Source of the DNA: Athene noctua
Lineage: Eukaryota > Chordata > Aves > Strigiformes > Strigidae
Length of the DNA stretch: 64,000 bases
NCBI RefSeq assembly: GCF_965140245.1
Contig: NC_134040.1
Coordinates: forward strand, 4,340,001 to 4,404,000
Direction of reading: 5' to 3'
Position 1 is the stretch's first letter; each line of letters opens with the position of its first letter. Below are positions 37,501 to 49,870 of this stretch, one piece after another. The notes beneath the pieces were generated by a model. That model was given only the letters and a program-made list of their open reading frames with translations. It made no database searches and had not been told where the DNA came from. Both the position numbers and the translations under genes were made by a program.

Positions 37501-40500
37501 CATGAACACGTCATGAGCTGAAATGCGTTTGCTTAAATTAGACATTGAACAATTACAAAAAGAAATAAGTATGCAAGAAAATCAGTGTGATTAGCAAATT
37601 TTTTGTGAACAGAAAAAGAGCAGCCAAATACACCAGATAACTGATTAATTGTCATTAGAATGTGGGCCCCTGATCATGCATAGCCACTGATCCGATTTCA
37701 GTGAAAATAATAAGGGTTTGTCCACGTTAATAAATTCTCTCCTGAAATCAATTGATTTCATTTCTCCTAAGGAAAGTATTTGGTTCACTTCAGCCGTAAA
37801 AGCTGTCCCCGTTACCTAAAAATCTTCATAAAAAGGATCTGTTCTTTTCAATAAGGAATTGTCACATACAGAAATGAGAAAAAAGATGGTTCTACAGGAC
37901 CTGTTGATGTGTGTTTGACAAAAGTACTTGGATCTCTGGTAGCACAACACAGATGGACATAACTGTCCCAAATTAGTTCATATTGATGGATTTATTTTAT
38001 TTAAAGGAAGGTTTTGCATCAACATACTCAGAGATATGTATTTATAACTGTCTCTCCACTAGTATAGCAAACCAGCAGCAGCATTTGATTTTTCTAGAAA
38101 AATCTGTAATTTTTGTACGTGGCTTGGTAGAGTCAGCATTCTGTTCAGAGTACCGGGCTCCTGGTCCTGCTCCAGCTGAAGCTGTCAAGAATTTTGCTCG
38201 TGACCTCTCTGAGGGTAGGAGTACAGTGGGTATGTCTCCATTGCCTGCGAAGAATGGATATATGACTTCCTTCAAGACCAGAACCACTGGCAATCTGCAC
38301 AAATATGTAAGTCTGGCAGAGGAGCACGCTTGGCAGATGCCTGTCCTTCCTCTGCCTAAGAGCATCCAGGGGCTTAGCAAACGGACAGGGCAGATGATCT
38401 GCAGTGTAGTAATTGCGAAGAAGTAGTATTGAAGAGATACTAACCTGAATGCATCAAAATTGCTCCAAAATTCAGATGTTCCCCTTCAAACAAGCTAATT
38501 CAGTAAGATCTCCATCTTTCTTACATCACTGCTCAGACTCTGAAAAACCATACAAGAGTTTTGGGGTGAATTTTGAGGTGCACACGGGCAAATAAGACCC
38601 ACACTCACAGGTCTGAGAGGAGGAACATTGGAAATCACTAATGCTCAATCTGAGGTTAAAAATTCCTACTGTGTGCAAATGTAAATTAAATAAGAAGAAA
38701 GAAGCCAGAGGAAATGCTGCTCGATCAGAAGCAGAAAGTTCCTGATTTTCCAGCTCTAAAAATCAAGGGTTTTTTGTTACAACTTAGATGTAGAGTATTT
38801 CCACAATTCCGAATTAGTAAATTAACAACCTGATGATACAATAATCATCCAAGTGTTACGAGAGAATTCCTGAAGCATAGAAGTCATCCAGGCAATGATT
38901 AGTTCAGGAGCTGAGCCTGACACGAGTTTAACCCTGAAACAATGCCAACGATTTGCAGAGGCATGGAGGCAGAACCCAGACCTGGGAGACCTGGTGGAGC
39001 TCTCACAGGAAGCACAGAAAGGAAAAATGCGTTAAAAACCCCCAAATTTACTCAAATCATTTTGGAGAGGAAAAAGATTGCGTGGATAAAAGTGAAATGC
39101 ACTGAAGCAATATACTGCAAAGCACAATATTGCAGAGCTCTGATGAGTATCAGAGACAGTCAGACTTGTAGTAAATAAATGTTATTACGCTGCCACAATT
39201 ACAGCATCTTCCTGTTTTCAGGCTGGTTGAGCCATCTGGCATGGGCATCCGGATAAAAGTTATGCAATTATTAAAACAAGCTAAATTAAATTAATTTAAA
39301 TTCATCACACTGTACCAAAATAACTGGCCAGAAGCATCGAATCATAGCTCTTTTGAACATGATGACCTATTTTTCAGTTTTTGCTGGGCTTTCTTTAATT
39401 ATGAGATAACATGCTGCCTTTGAAACCAGTGGCAAAAGTCCAGTTGAGTGAAAAGAGAGATTTGGGCAGGGCACTGTTTCCCTTGTATGGTAGCAGTGAC
39501 ATGCTTCATTAAGCAACGTGCACATACATCGCCTAGTGAAGGACACAGATACTTTTTTATTACTGTATGTTGGCCTCTCATAGAGGATGTGAAGTTACTA
39601 CACTACATCAAAATGTTTCCCATGCTATTTCGGGAAGATCCAAAAAATTTTTTTCATTCCCTTAAATCTTATGAGAACTTTGTGTCCTTGAAACTATTCA
39701 TAAATAGGTATTTTTTATTTAGATTTTTTTTCCAAAATGATTCTCTAAATGTCTTATTTGCCACAAATGCAGGTTTTCTGTTAGAAATTCAGCCAATCTT
39801 TTGGTGATGATGTGTTTAAAAAACAGTGTAAAAAATGACTAACTGAAATGGCTTGATTTAAAGTGCTGAAGAAAATGGGAAGGCGTTCAACTAGCAACCT
39901 CCCAGAGCTGCTAGGAATAAGAGCAGTCAAGAAGGAGAATCCCAGGAAGGAGAATCCTGAAGAATTTGTTTCTATATTTACCAAATCTGCTTGCCAGTAC
40001 ATGGAGGGAAAAGGCAGCATCTTGCCTACTGCTTGGTCAAGGCAGCCTGGCTGCGGGTTTAGGAAGATGTTTGTGTCCTACTGATTCAACAGGACGTGTT
40101 TTCCACTGGCCCAGGCTCCCGATCTATGTCTGAAACCCAGCAGCAAACACACTAATGACAAAAGGACAGTAGCTTCCACAGCTCAAGCCATGAGCATCTC
40201 CAGCTTTAGCTCAAGCACTCTAAAATGCCTCTCTGCATCCTAATAACTCATTAAAAGCCATCAGCAAGGATGTACATATCCTCCTACAGCACAGACAAAA
40301 AAAATCCCTCTGAACTTTACTTGGCTTTCAGCTTTTTCTTCTCTTTTCTCTTTTTTTTTTTTTTTTTTTTCGCAATTACATTGGCATTAGGTTAACCCTT
40401 TTAGAGAAGTTCTTCAAATCTATAGCTGAATTGCATAAAGAGCCAGTTCAACTAGTTTAATGCATTGGATTGGAATCCAAGCTGCAGATAAAACATGCTG

Positions 40501-41339
40501 CTGTTAGTTTTTATGCTCCTGATGTGATGTGTCACATGGCAGAACCATGTCACATATTGAAGGGGATTTGGTGGAATGCAGGGAAAATCTAGTACTATGT
40601 GCTATGTACTAACAAGTATTTTTTTTCCAGGAATGTTCAGGGAGGAGGTGGAAGCTGTTTCAAAAGAAATAATTTTTCGTAAATGAGGTCCATACTTCTC
40701 AGGATGAAGCATAGGCAGGAATATTTATCACTAGCCTTTATTCTTTCTTAAACAGGAAATGGTAAAAATGCACTCAGTGTGAGGTTCTATTTAAAAACCT
40801 CGCCTAGACTCGCCGTTCATCACTTACCTAGGAAAATTAAACCGCAGAGGTGCTAAAAGCTGTAGAAAAAAACCAGGTGTGGAATATGTGACTTGCACCA
40901 ATATGAAATAAAATGTTGGGCAGAGGGGATTCTCTAACTGTAATTAGATTTTAAGCTTAAATCACTGCAATTTTACAAATTTCTCCCTCTTCCAAAGTGC
41001 AAAGAAACTCTTTTGAGTAAAGCTGATAATGTGCAAACTTTCAGTCGAAGGAAATTAAAATGAATAAATTATTCACCTAAAATGACACGGGCATTTACAA
41101 TAGGAGTCTTATCTCTAATAACATTGTTATTACCATTATAATTGTTACAGTAATTTTCTTTTTAAAATCTCATAAGTCTGTTTCTCATATGCGCATTTAA
41201 TTCAGATTCCCTTTCAGGTAAATATCATGCTTATTATGTCTAGGCTTCAGTGGACTCGCCTGAAATCTTTTCTTTCATAAGTTCTCACCTTCTGAGCATG
41301 TTATTGATCCTATTGAGGTAACGTGATTATCTATCTGGG
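34566..41339. other. Non-coding DNA, several A/T runs, no confirmed gene
   Basis: Mononucleotide runs occur at 35256-35271 (T16), 35711-35730 (A20) and 40351-40370 (T20). A perfect 12-bp tandem duplication ATGTGGTAGAGA lies at 35051-35074. The plus frame 37983-38426 (147 codons) is the second-longest ORF in this half; it has no recognised domain. A GTAAGT donor-like site lies inside it at about 38307, but no credible matching exon set was found. Confidence 0.5.
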
Positions 41340-41480
41340 AGAGAGATTAGAAGTCTGGAGTTGTAGTCCTATTCTTGGCCATCTCATTTCAGATTTGTGA
41401 ATTTCAGCAAAGCACCTTAAAAAAAAAAAAAAAAAAAAAAGAGCCTCAGCACTGGAACAGGATAATGGCACACACGTTGT
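41340..41480 (+). repeat. MIR-like SINE relic with internal A expansion (weak)
   Basis: 'gtctggagttgtagtcctat' followed by 'tttcagcaaagcacctt', then a 22-base A run (41419-41440) and 'gagcctcag...ggataatggcac'. This parallels MIR in sense orientation: a B-box-like 'gttcgaatcc', 'gggcaagtcactt', 'gcctcagtttcc' and 'ggataatagtac'. Divergence is high and the A run interrupts the match. Confidence 0.35.
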
Positions 41481-42179
41481 TGTCTTTAAGTCAGTGAGTT
41501 TTGCAAAAGGAATGGAATTTTTTTTTTTTTTTTTGACAGATAAAGTTTCAGATCTTCAGCTGAAAGTCCCTAGAAGTGTTAATTATTTTTATTCCAGCAT
41601 CTATGCATAAATGATCTTGCTGAACAATCAAATCAGCCTTTTATATTTTCTTATGTGGTTAGTTCCACTAGGATTACAGTTATTTTAAAATATACATGAA
41701 AGACAGCAGTTATTAGCAAAAGCCCTGGAGATTTATATTTACAGCGAGAACCAGAGGGTTAAAGCCAGCTATTTGGAAATGTCTGTATATAAAAATACCC
41801 ACTGGACACTTCAGGTCCTTGGGTGTGTATACAATGGAGCATCACACCAGCTATCCGCATCTGTAAGCTACTAAACCCCATGCACAAATACCTGATTTAT
41901 ATGCATACCTTGGGGTTTGCACACATAAAAAATGGCAAGGGCAAATATCTGCGAACAACTGCATTTGCTTCACTTTGGAAATCTGCCCGTTAGGATCAGC
42001 CTGTACATTTTGAGAAACAACCCATCTTCCTCCTTCCTTCTGAGTGTTTATTACTGTAATGGCCAAGTTAGCTCGGAAGCACAGTAAAAACAGGTGAACG
42101 TTTAGAATGGGGCAAGAGAGAGGAGTTCCCATCATATGATTAATCAGACAAATGAGGTATTTGGAGAGGACTGTTTGCA
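41481..42179. other. Non-coding DNA, no gene seen
   Basis: A 17-base T run at 41518-41534. The minus frame 41851-42180 (109 codons) has no recognisable domain. Confidence 0.5.
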
Positions 42180-42345
42180 TGCAGCTGAGTTTTCTAAAAA
42201 GTTATGAAGTAATTGCATTATGAAAATAATCAGCTGCTCTGCATTCTGATCATTAGAAGCTGATGATATAATTGTGTTATAATGAAAAGCATTCTGGTGA
42301 TTATTCCATAGAGAACTTCTCTGCAGATAATATTCAAATTTACTT
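42180..42345. other. AT-rich block with repeated TGAT/ATTA cores, candidate conserved non-coding element
   Basis: Dense cores such as 'gtaattgcattatgaaaata', 'gatgatataattgtgttata' and repeated 'ctgatcatta'-like strings give it the look of homeodomain/POU-bound enhancers. This is a texture-based guess. Confidence 0.25.
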
Positions 42346-45300
42346 TATTTTGGCATCATTTCAAAGAAACTGAAAGTACAATGTAAACAGCTGGACTGTG
42401 AGGTAATGTTATTATAGCTTCTGAAGTATGTCCCCTCTTTTCAACTACGATTTTGAAAAAGTTCTTTGAGTTTATCTGCATAATGCCAACTGAACTTGTT
42501 TATGTTTTATGGTGACTCATTAAATAACTTTGTTCTGTATTTCCAATGGGAACCAGCAGGGTTTATTTATTTATTTATTTATTTATTTCTGAATAATTAA
42601 CTAGAAACCATCCCAAAGCCATAAACATCAGTAATACTGGATCCTGAATGATATTTTATCACATACTCTTTTCGGCTGATACTCTATGACAAATATTAAC
42701 GTCATGGATGGCGTTTTATATCTTAAATTTACGGCATTTTGCAGGGTATAACACAAGTCAGATCTTCCTCCGTCGGTTAACTTTACTATTGTTTCAAAAA
42801 TAAGCATGCTGTATTTTCTCAAGTTAATCAGCAATCTCCAAACTAGGCATCTGGTATATAAACCCATCATCTAGGTGAATGAGGGTTGCCTCCCAAAGAT
42901 GATTCAAACCATTGGGTTTTGATAGGACAAACAACTCTACAGAGGAATCTGATTTCCTATTGAATATCTGGCAAACTGTAGCTGTGGGTAAATCAATCTC
43001 CCGGACAAATAAGAAAACAAAGTTATTCTGCTGTCTTGTTAAAAGCAGCGTGGTTTTCTGCTATTGCTACAGTATTTGAATGCACCTTGAACAGTAAAAG
43101 ATAGTTTTATGCTCTGCTGACTATATTGCTTGCAGGGAGATGTCTGGGCTACAACATGGGCTAATCTTTGACTTGTAACAAGCTCTTTGTTTTCTACTCA
43201 CAGTTTCTTCATTATCCTGTCCCAGATAAATATGTAACTGAGGTCCTATTTGATGGGTAATAGGGGTGAGAAAGCAGAGGTGAACATTGTTCTACTCAGT
43301 AAGTCCCATTAGTTTCCCTTTGCTACAAACAAGCATTTCCAGTCTCGGATTTTCCCAGCTGATTTAAATCCCCTCTCTGCCTTTTTATCCATGACACACA
43401 TGGCTATTTTTGAATTTCTTGCTCAGTGCAAAGAGGAAAAATTGCCAATTCAGTGCGGTGTGGAGCCAGCCAAGCCTAGTAGCAGCCATGGTAGCTGCTG
43501 GGGGGAGAAAGAGAAATAGTAAGTGTTGAACAGTGGATACTGAGAACTTGGCCTCAAATGTCCTTCTGTGTTGAAAAAGTCATGCTAATTACAAAGTTGT
43601 TGCATTATTATTTATAATAACGCAAATGTGGGCTGAGGTTTTCTTGAGTCCTTTAAGGGTTTTTGTCTGTAGTTACAAGTCTTGCATAGCTGAGCCTGCA
43701 CTGCTTGGGAGGTCAGTGTGCTCTCTGGGTCAGCAGGAACTCGTTCCACCTTTGCCTTTAGTCCTGCTGTAAAACCAGATCAATCAAACATCTGTAGCAC
43801 CACTCTTAACATACAAGATCAGCTCTCCCCGCTTTTCTCATTTTCAGGTCTTCGAAAAGTGTGTTCACATCTTCACCAGCCTGCACTTGTGATGTGCTGA
43901 ACCATGTGAGAAGGCTGGGAGAAAATGTCCTGTTTCATTTGAGAATGTTTTTTACAAGGGAAGTAAAAGCCCACACCTCTCATTGACTAATCAGAACAAC
44001 ACATAATTGGCAGTGCTGAAAATAAAGCCACTAGCACAGATGTTTCTTGTTGTCTTAGAAGTTTAAAAGAAGGAAAAAAAAAAAAGGCAGCACCAGACCT
44101 TGAAAAGGATCTGTAAGCTTCTGAAAGGTATTTAGTTGTCTAATTACAAATTGCTTTAGTAAAACTTGAGCACCTAAATATACCTAAAGCTGGATCTATA
44201 TATATGTCTAGGATTACTTAAGATAATAACTAAATCTTACACCTTTAGAGCCAGAACTCCATTTCCTGCTGTAAGTGCCACTGCCAAATGGAAAGAGGTA
44301 GAAAAAGCCAACAGGATAGAAAACGTTCTCCTCCAGCTTCTGCAGTTCAGCCAACAAAGAGAACTTCTGCGGAGTTCAAACGCACTGAAATTGGGGTTGA
44401 TGTATCTTAGTCTACTGGCCTGTGAAGTTGATTGCTGACTTGCTCTTTCTTTTATACTACACGGGTCTCAAAATGGCATTGTAATAATAAAATGCTGTAA
44501 CAAGGAGTAACAATTGTGACTCCCTAGTTATACTTTTTTACAGAGAGCTGGATTTTCCATGTAACTGTGATGTAAGTTTTTGAGATGTTGCTTTTTCAGG
44601 GCTTTTTATTTTACTGCAGCAATCAAAGAGAAAAATCATTTCTTTGACACGTTATGTGAATCCAACAGAGAAATGCTGGAGGGAGGCTTTGGGAATTGTT
44701 AGCTGCATACTTTACTGGCAACAGAAAGGAAGGATTGGGATAATTCCTGCACCTTTGATGGGCTTGCCGTATCTCCAGATATTGCTGAATTATTGAGGCC
44801 ATAGAACTTCCACCTGGAACTCATAAAAACGTTGGGGACAAGCAGCAATTCTGTCTAAAATGTACCACATTGAAACGTGTATTGGATTAACTTTTTTGTT
44901 TCCTTTTTTAAATGCTGCCATGGAGAACATCACCAGATGTACCTATAAGGCCTTTTGTCACCACCACCCTGCAGTGTATCTAGAGACATAAATGGAAGCT
45001 CTAGATATGCAGTTCTTCTGGGAAAAAAAAAAAAAAAATTTGCAGCTTTGCATTGGTTTATACATCTATTTACTAAAGAGCATAAAGTAAAAGAAGTTTC
45101 CTTCCTTATTGAGTATTGACATCTTCCCCTTGACACCTTCACAACAAAAGCAGATCTGTGATGTCAAAGTGAGATAGTAAGAGGAATCATGGACACAAAC
45201 ATGGAGTGGGAAAAGGCGTGAGAACCATTGGTGCTGCTGTTACTAGACAAGGTATATAATAAGACAGGCAGGTTATACATCTATCATCAATTATCAGTCT

Positions 45301-46029
45301 ATGAGCAGGGTCCTCAGAGAAACTATAGCAGAACGTCTCTGTATTTTAAGACAAGGTCTCTGCTAAGAGTCCCACTAATCCATAGCTATTGCTTGATTAT
45401 ATTATTATTACATATACAGCTATGGCATCTCGTGTGGATTATATTAAAACACACCCTTTGGCAGCACCTACACATCTGCCAAGCTAGCTTCTCCTTCCTC
45501 CCATGCCCACTGTGGTAAGCAAATGGCAGGTATGGTAAAAAAAAAAAAAAAAATAATCCTAACCATTCTTACCCCTAGGTCACACAGTTTAAACATTATG
45601 CATAGCAGGGTGTTAGTAACAGATGGACTGTTTCAGTGTGTGCCATGAATACCTACTAAGAAATGAATCTATTTTGTATCAATATTGTGGTTGGGAACTA
45701 AAAATCCTCATGAAGAGTCATTCCTGTGAGTAAGCAGTATCGTCTGGCAGTTTTAACTCAGGGGGTGGTGGGGAATAACAAAAGCAATCATTCCATATAA
45801 TGGAATAACTACCTGCAACAGCTCTGTTTACATAGGCAGTCAATTCTAATTTGTAAATAGCACACAAGTGAAATTAAAGACAATATTAATGGTTCACAGA
45901 TTGAAACTTTGCAGAAGAAATGTTTAGTGCATGGCAAACTTCTGCAGCCTGGTTAAAAAAGGTGTTAATGGAAGTTTTGAAAGACGTTTAGTTAAGAGAG
46001 TTTAAGGGAAAGCCTTTGCAATTCGTACT
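42346..46029. other. Non-coding DNA, no gene seen
   Basis: Includes the (TTTA)n array at 42562-42588 and a 17-base A run at 45537-45553. Short frames only; no repeat family recognised in the remainder. Confidence 0.55.
42562..42588. repeat. (TTTA)n microsatellite
   Basis: About six and a half perfect tetranucleotide units. Confidence 0.92.
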
Positions 46030-46265
46030 AATTTCTTTCTCATAAATGCATCATACATGTCCTTAGTATCTGCCATAATGTTATCATTTCCTCTGGTAAT
46101 TATAACTCTGTGTAGTGAGTCTCCATTATCTATAAAGCTTAATGTTTCACATCCCATATTATGCTCCCCCGGTAACAGCCGTTTGGCTTTCTGTTATACA
46201 GCCCAGCATTACTGAATATGGCTAGTAATAGCCCGTTTCCTTCTTTCCCTGTTCCTAATTTAAAA
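46030..46265. other. Repeat-free block, candidate conserved non-coding element
   Basis: Non-repetitive sequence with no open frame over 60 codons, balanced base use and several TAAT/ATTA and 'tttcctctggtaattataac'-type cores. Placed here as the most enhancer-like stretch of this region, with no direct proof. Confidence 0.25.
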
Positions 46266-46967
46266 GCAACCATTTTTTAACACTTGTAATATGGATGTCA
46301 CTCCGAGCTGAAACATTCTGCGTAGGGCCAAATTCCGGTCTTTATTGATGGGATAACTCCCATTCCCATCAGTGAAGCCAGGATTTGTCTGCAGCTCTCT
46401 AGACCTCATCTCATTTGGAAAAGGGGGCTAGGTTTGTGCTCGGTGGCTTTGGAATGTCCTTCCAAGAAGCTGATAACCTTTTTACAAACGCCCTTCCTGA
46501 AAGGAAACAATCAGCAGAATGAGAATTAAAATGAGTTGAAGCAGAAAATTAATCAACCAGGAGGCATTAATGGATTAACTCTTTTCCAGGCAGCGTCCCT
46601 TCCAGCACCCTTCCACCTTTTCAAGGACAGGGTGAGCAGGAAAACTGTCCCCTAACCTGGAGATCTGCCTAGGAAGAGACTAGCTCAGCTGGGGAGGAAA
46701 GCGTGCCCAGTCTTTTGCACCATTTGCTGAACAAATGATCGTTTAATCTCTGACTAATCAGGACACTTACGCAAGTGCTAAACTGACCCCTAATACTTCT
46801 TTTTCTGACACCTTCAACAAAGTGCTGAGAAGCCTTAGTTCTTGTGGGCTTTTCTCATGCTCTTGTTCTCGTACCCAAGTTTGATTATGCTTTCTGCATT
46901 AAAAACAAGAAGGCCACCTGATTACATTATACAATAGAGTATCTGACTCACCCTTATAAATATCTTT
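46266..46967. other. Non-coding DNA, no gene seen
   Basis: Unique sequence. A small perfect inverted repeat CATTTG-CTGAA-CAAATG lies near 46721-46738. Confidence 0.55.
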
Positions 46968-47101
46968 AAGATTTTTGCAAACCCCAGGATTGCTAATGTC
47001 TAAACCAACAAGAAACAAAATTAGTTCTAGCCCTAAGATTTTTGCAAACCCCAAGACTGAAAATATTTAAATCAATGAGAAACAAAATCAGTTCTAGCAC
47101 T
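46968..47101. repeat. 67-bp direct tandem duplication
   Basis: Copy 1 (46968-47034) and copy 2 (47035-47101) are head to tail and of equal length. Both start AAGATTTTTGCAAACCCCA and share 'gagaaacaaaat'-like and 'agttctagc' ends, with substitutions concentrated in the middle. The conserved ends and diverged centre suggest an old duplication. Confidence 0.92.
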
Positions 47102-49329
47102 CTTTTCTTAAGGAACTCCGACACTAAAAAAGAAAATCACATGATCAAATTGCTTCCGACTCTTAAATCTTGTCCTGTGTCACAAGCTAAATAATTCTGA
47201 ATTCCCATAAAGTCTATCTGTTCCTGAAAGAGGTAATCTATCAGTTTGTTGTATAGTGTTTGCAGGTTAAATATTCACTAATGGTTTATTAGCACATATA
47301 TTGTAGATGATCAACTTTGATTAATGCCCAAGTGTTTCTGAGTTTCTCATATTTAATAAGTATTTTCAGTACTCCCTTATTGCTTTATCAACATAAATTA
47401 CAATAACTGTCTAATAATTGTAAATCAATACAAACCCTGCAGTAAATCTTTCTGAAGGAGAGAGCTGTTAAAAAATGAAATGGCAACACAAACTTCTTTT
47501 TCACCGCTTTATTATACTTTCTCTCCTGGTTTTTAATTTTTTCTGAACCCGCAGCAACGCTAGGACAGTGTATTTGTTGAATGACCTCACTTGGGTACAA
47601 TTTTTCTTCTTGTTTCAATTCAGTGAGATTGGGATCCTGTTTTTATTTTTTGCCATAGTCTTGCAGAGGCAAGTGTGATTCTTGAGGTCTTGTGGTTAAT
47701 TTTACTTTGACTCTGGCTCTCCCTTGTTTTCACTTCTGTTTTGGTATTTTAAATGAAACTTGTGAATGCACTGAAACCAACATAGCCCTCTATGTATACC
47801 TTGAACAGTCTGAACCACAGATCCTTGGTTTCAGCGCAGAATGGGCCTTAAGAAGAGACTTCTTGCCTAGATTTAGGTTGGAAGATGTAGATTTCCAGTG
47901 GCTGCTCCCTTGGGTATCCTCCACCGGCAACGGAGAGAGGGAAGTCTTTGTAAAGAGCAGTTCCCAAAGTAGCTATCTAAAGCAGGCAGGATACATCTTC
48001 CTCCACAAGTGACAAAAAAGGGATGACTAACTTTGATTCAACACCTACCTTTTGGATGGCTAAAGTTAAGGAGGATGAATCATACCGTTAGTGTACTGGT
48101 CTCCTTCCTCTTTATAGAACAAGAAATTTTGTTGTTGCTTCTGTCTTTATGTAGTCCTTGCCCCAAAGTGTCTACTACTTTTATGGTCTACCAAAAGACA
48201 TATTTTACAGAATCATGTTATTGAATTGAAATCACAGGCTGGAGTCTAGGTGTGTGGAGACCAAAAGCCACTGGATATAGCTGCAGGATATGTCATTTGG
48301 TGAACAGGCCTTCAATACATTTTAGTATGGTTATTTGCCCTGGATTGGTCAATCTGTTTAATGCTTCCTGCTCTTTCAAAGTGGGCCATTATGTCTGGGA
48401 TAATTTCAGGTAGTCAGGATCCTAATGTGAGTGGAAGTACTTCTAACAGCAAAGTCTTTACTGTGTTGGAGTGAGTCAGTCCCTGCCAGCAGAACTGTTT
48501 GTTAAAATTGCTGCCAGTTCCTGCACTATTCGTTAAAAACCACTTCTCACTAATTCTATTTACTAGCACTGATGTACCCTCTCTGAAGATTTCTGCTACC
48601 AAATTTCTGCTCAGTGAAGTCTTTCAATGCTTGATGAGCACAACTTAATTTAAGACACTCTTCACACAGCCCCTTACAGCTGAATATCTACATTTGCTTT
48701 GCTGTATGGAAACAGCCTACCTTGAATTTTTTTACAGAACAAAACAATTATAAACTACTGATATTAGCAAACCCTGTTTGCTCAATCAACCAATCTGACT
48801 ATCAATATATTTCTTCTCAGCAACATCCTCTAATACTCCCACACAGATTGTTCCCACTCAAGACTTCTAAAACAGCATCCACAACTTCAGCTGCAGGCAA
48901 CAGACACAGACACAACCCAACATATCACAGAAATTAAGCTTATAAGAGCGTTTAGGTGCAGTTGCTCTGCAGGAAGTTTTCTGGATTTTTTAAACATATC
49001 AGGGACAAAAAAACAAAAAACAAAAAACAAAACAAAAAAAAAAAAAAAAAGAAAAAGTGAGGTGCGTGGGAGAATGAAGGACACAAGATATTAATTCTTA
49101 GAGTCAGTGAGCTGTAGTGTACAAAATGAAGCCCAGGAACATATGACACACATTTGTGAAGCACTAAATGATACCAACTCTCATTTTCAGCAGGCACAAA
49201 TAAACCAGCTAGATTAGAAGACGCCGTGAAATAAAAACAATAGAATTATCTACTTTAATTTTCCCCAAAGGACAATGCAACTTATCACTGAAGCTACAGA
49301 ATTGCATAAATCATGGTCTAATATTGAAG
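47102..49329. other. Non-coding DNA, no gene seen
   Basis: The plus frame 47692-48012 (106 codons) and smaller frames show no recognisable domain. An A-rich (A)nC simple repeat lies at 49007-49050. Confidence 0.5.
49007..49050. repeat. (A)nC low-complexity array
   Basis: A runs of 4-7 bases separated by single C lead into an A run of about 18 bases. It explains the phenylalanine-rich minus-strand frames. Confidence 0.9.
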
Positions 49330-49870
49330 ATTTATAGATTATAAACTTCGAAGGCACCATTATGTTCACCTAGTCTGACTTGTGGTACAGTTCATACCTT
49401 CACTGAGCGCTTCTTGCATCAAGGCTATAACTTTTGGCAGCGTTAGGGCTCTTCTTCTAGAAGAACATCCCAACATAAAGACTTAAAATGATGGGGAATC
49501 AATAACACCTTTTAGTAATTTGTTACACAGAACCCCCACTGGTTTAAAAATGTGTCTTTTATATCTAAAATTTTTTAAATAAAGTTGTCCATTGGCTTTT
49601 GCCACGCTTCTGTCAGCTAGATTAAAGAGCTTTCCTTTATCAGAAGTATTCTCTCCATGTTTCTACTTATAGATTAGAAGGTGACTTAATCATAATCTTT
49701 TCTTAGATAAACTAAATAAATAGATCTTGTTTAGGCTTTCCAGACCTCTATAAAGCCAAACACTCTTCCAGACTCTCTGCTTTGCAAGATGTGTTTTCCC
49801 ATCTAAAATATCTCACATATTTTCTGCTTCTATTTGTATGACTTTTCCTGGCCTTATTGAAATTTCTGTA
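49330..49870 (-). mobile_element. Ancient CR1-type LINE 3' region (reptile/archosaur-like subfamily)
   Basis: The plus strand follows, in order, the reverse complement of the CR1 3' end familiar from turtle and crocodilian genomes. Matching pieces are 'ttatagattataaacttcga', 'aggcaccattatgttcacct', 'agtctgact' and 'agaagaacatccca'. They continue with 'gatggggaatcaataacacc', 'tagtaatttgttacacag', 'tctgtcagctagattaaaga' and 'ctccatgtttctacttatag'. Further matches are 'gtgacttaatcataatctttt' (shortened) and 'gataaactaaatagat'-like text. The element is on the minus strand with its 3' end at about 49332, and its 5' limit is uncertain (49740-49925). It differs clearly from the younger avian CR1 at 9.7 kb and is heavily decayed. 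Confidence 0.8.

Noticed and set aside
47692..48012. 106-codon ORF with an initial hydrophobic stretch resembling a signal peptide
   Set aside because: Composition and lack of splice or homology evidence fit chance.
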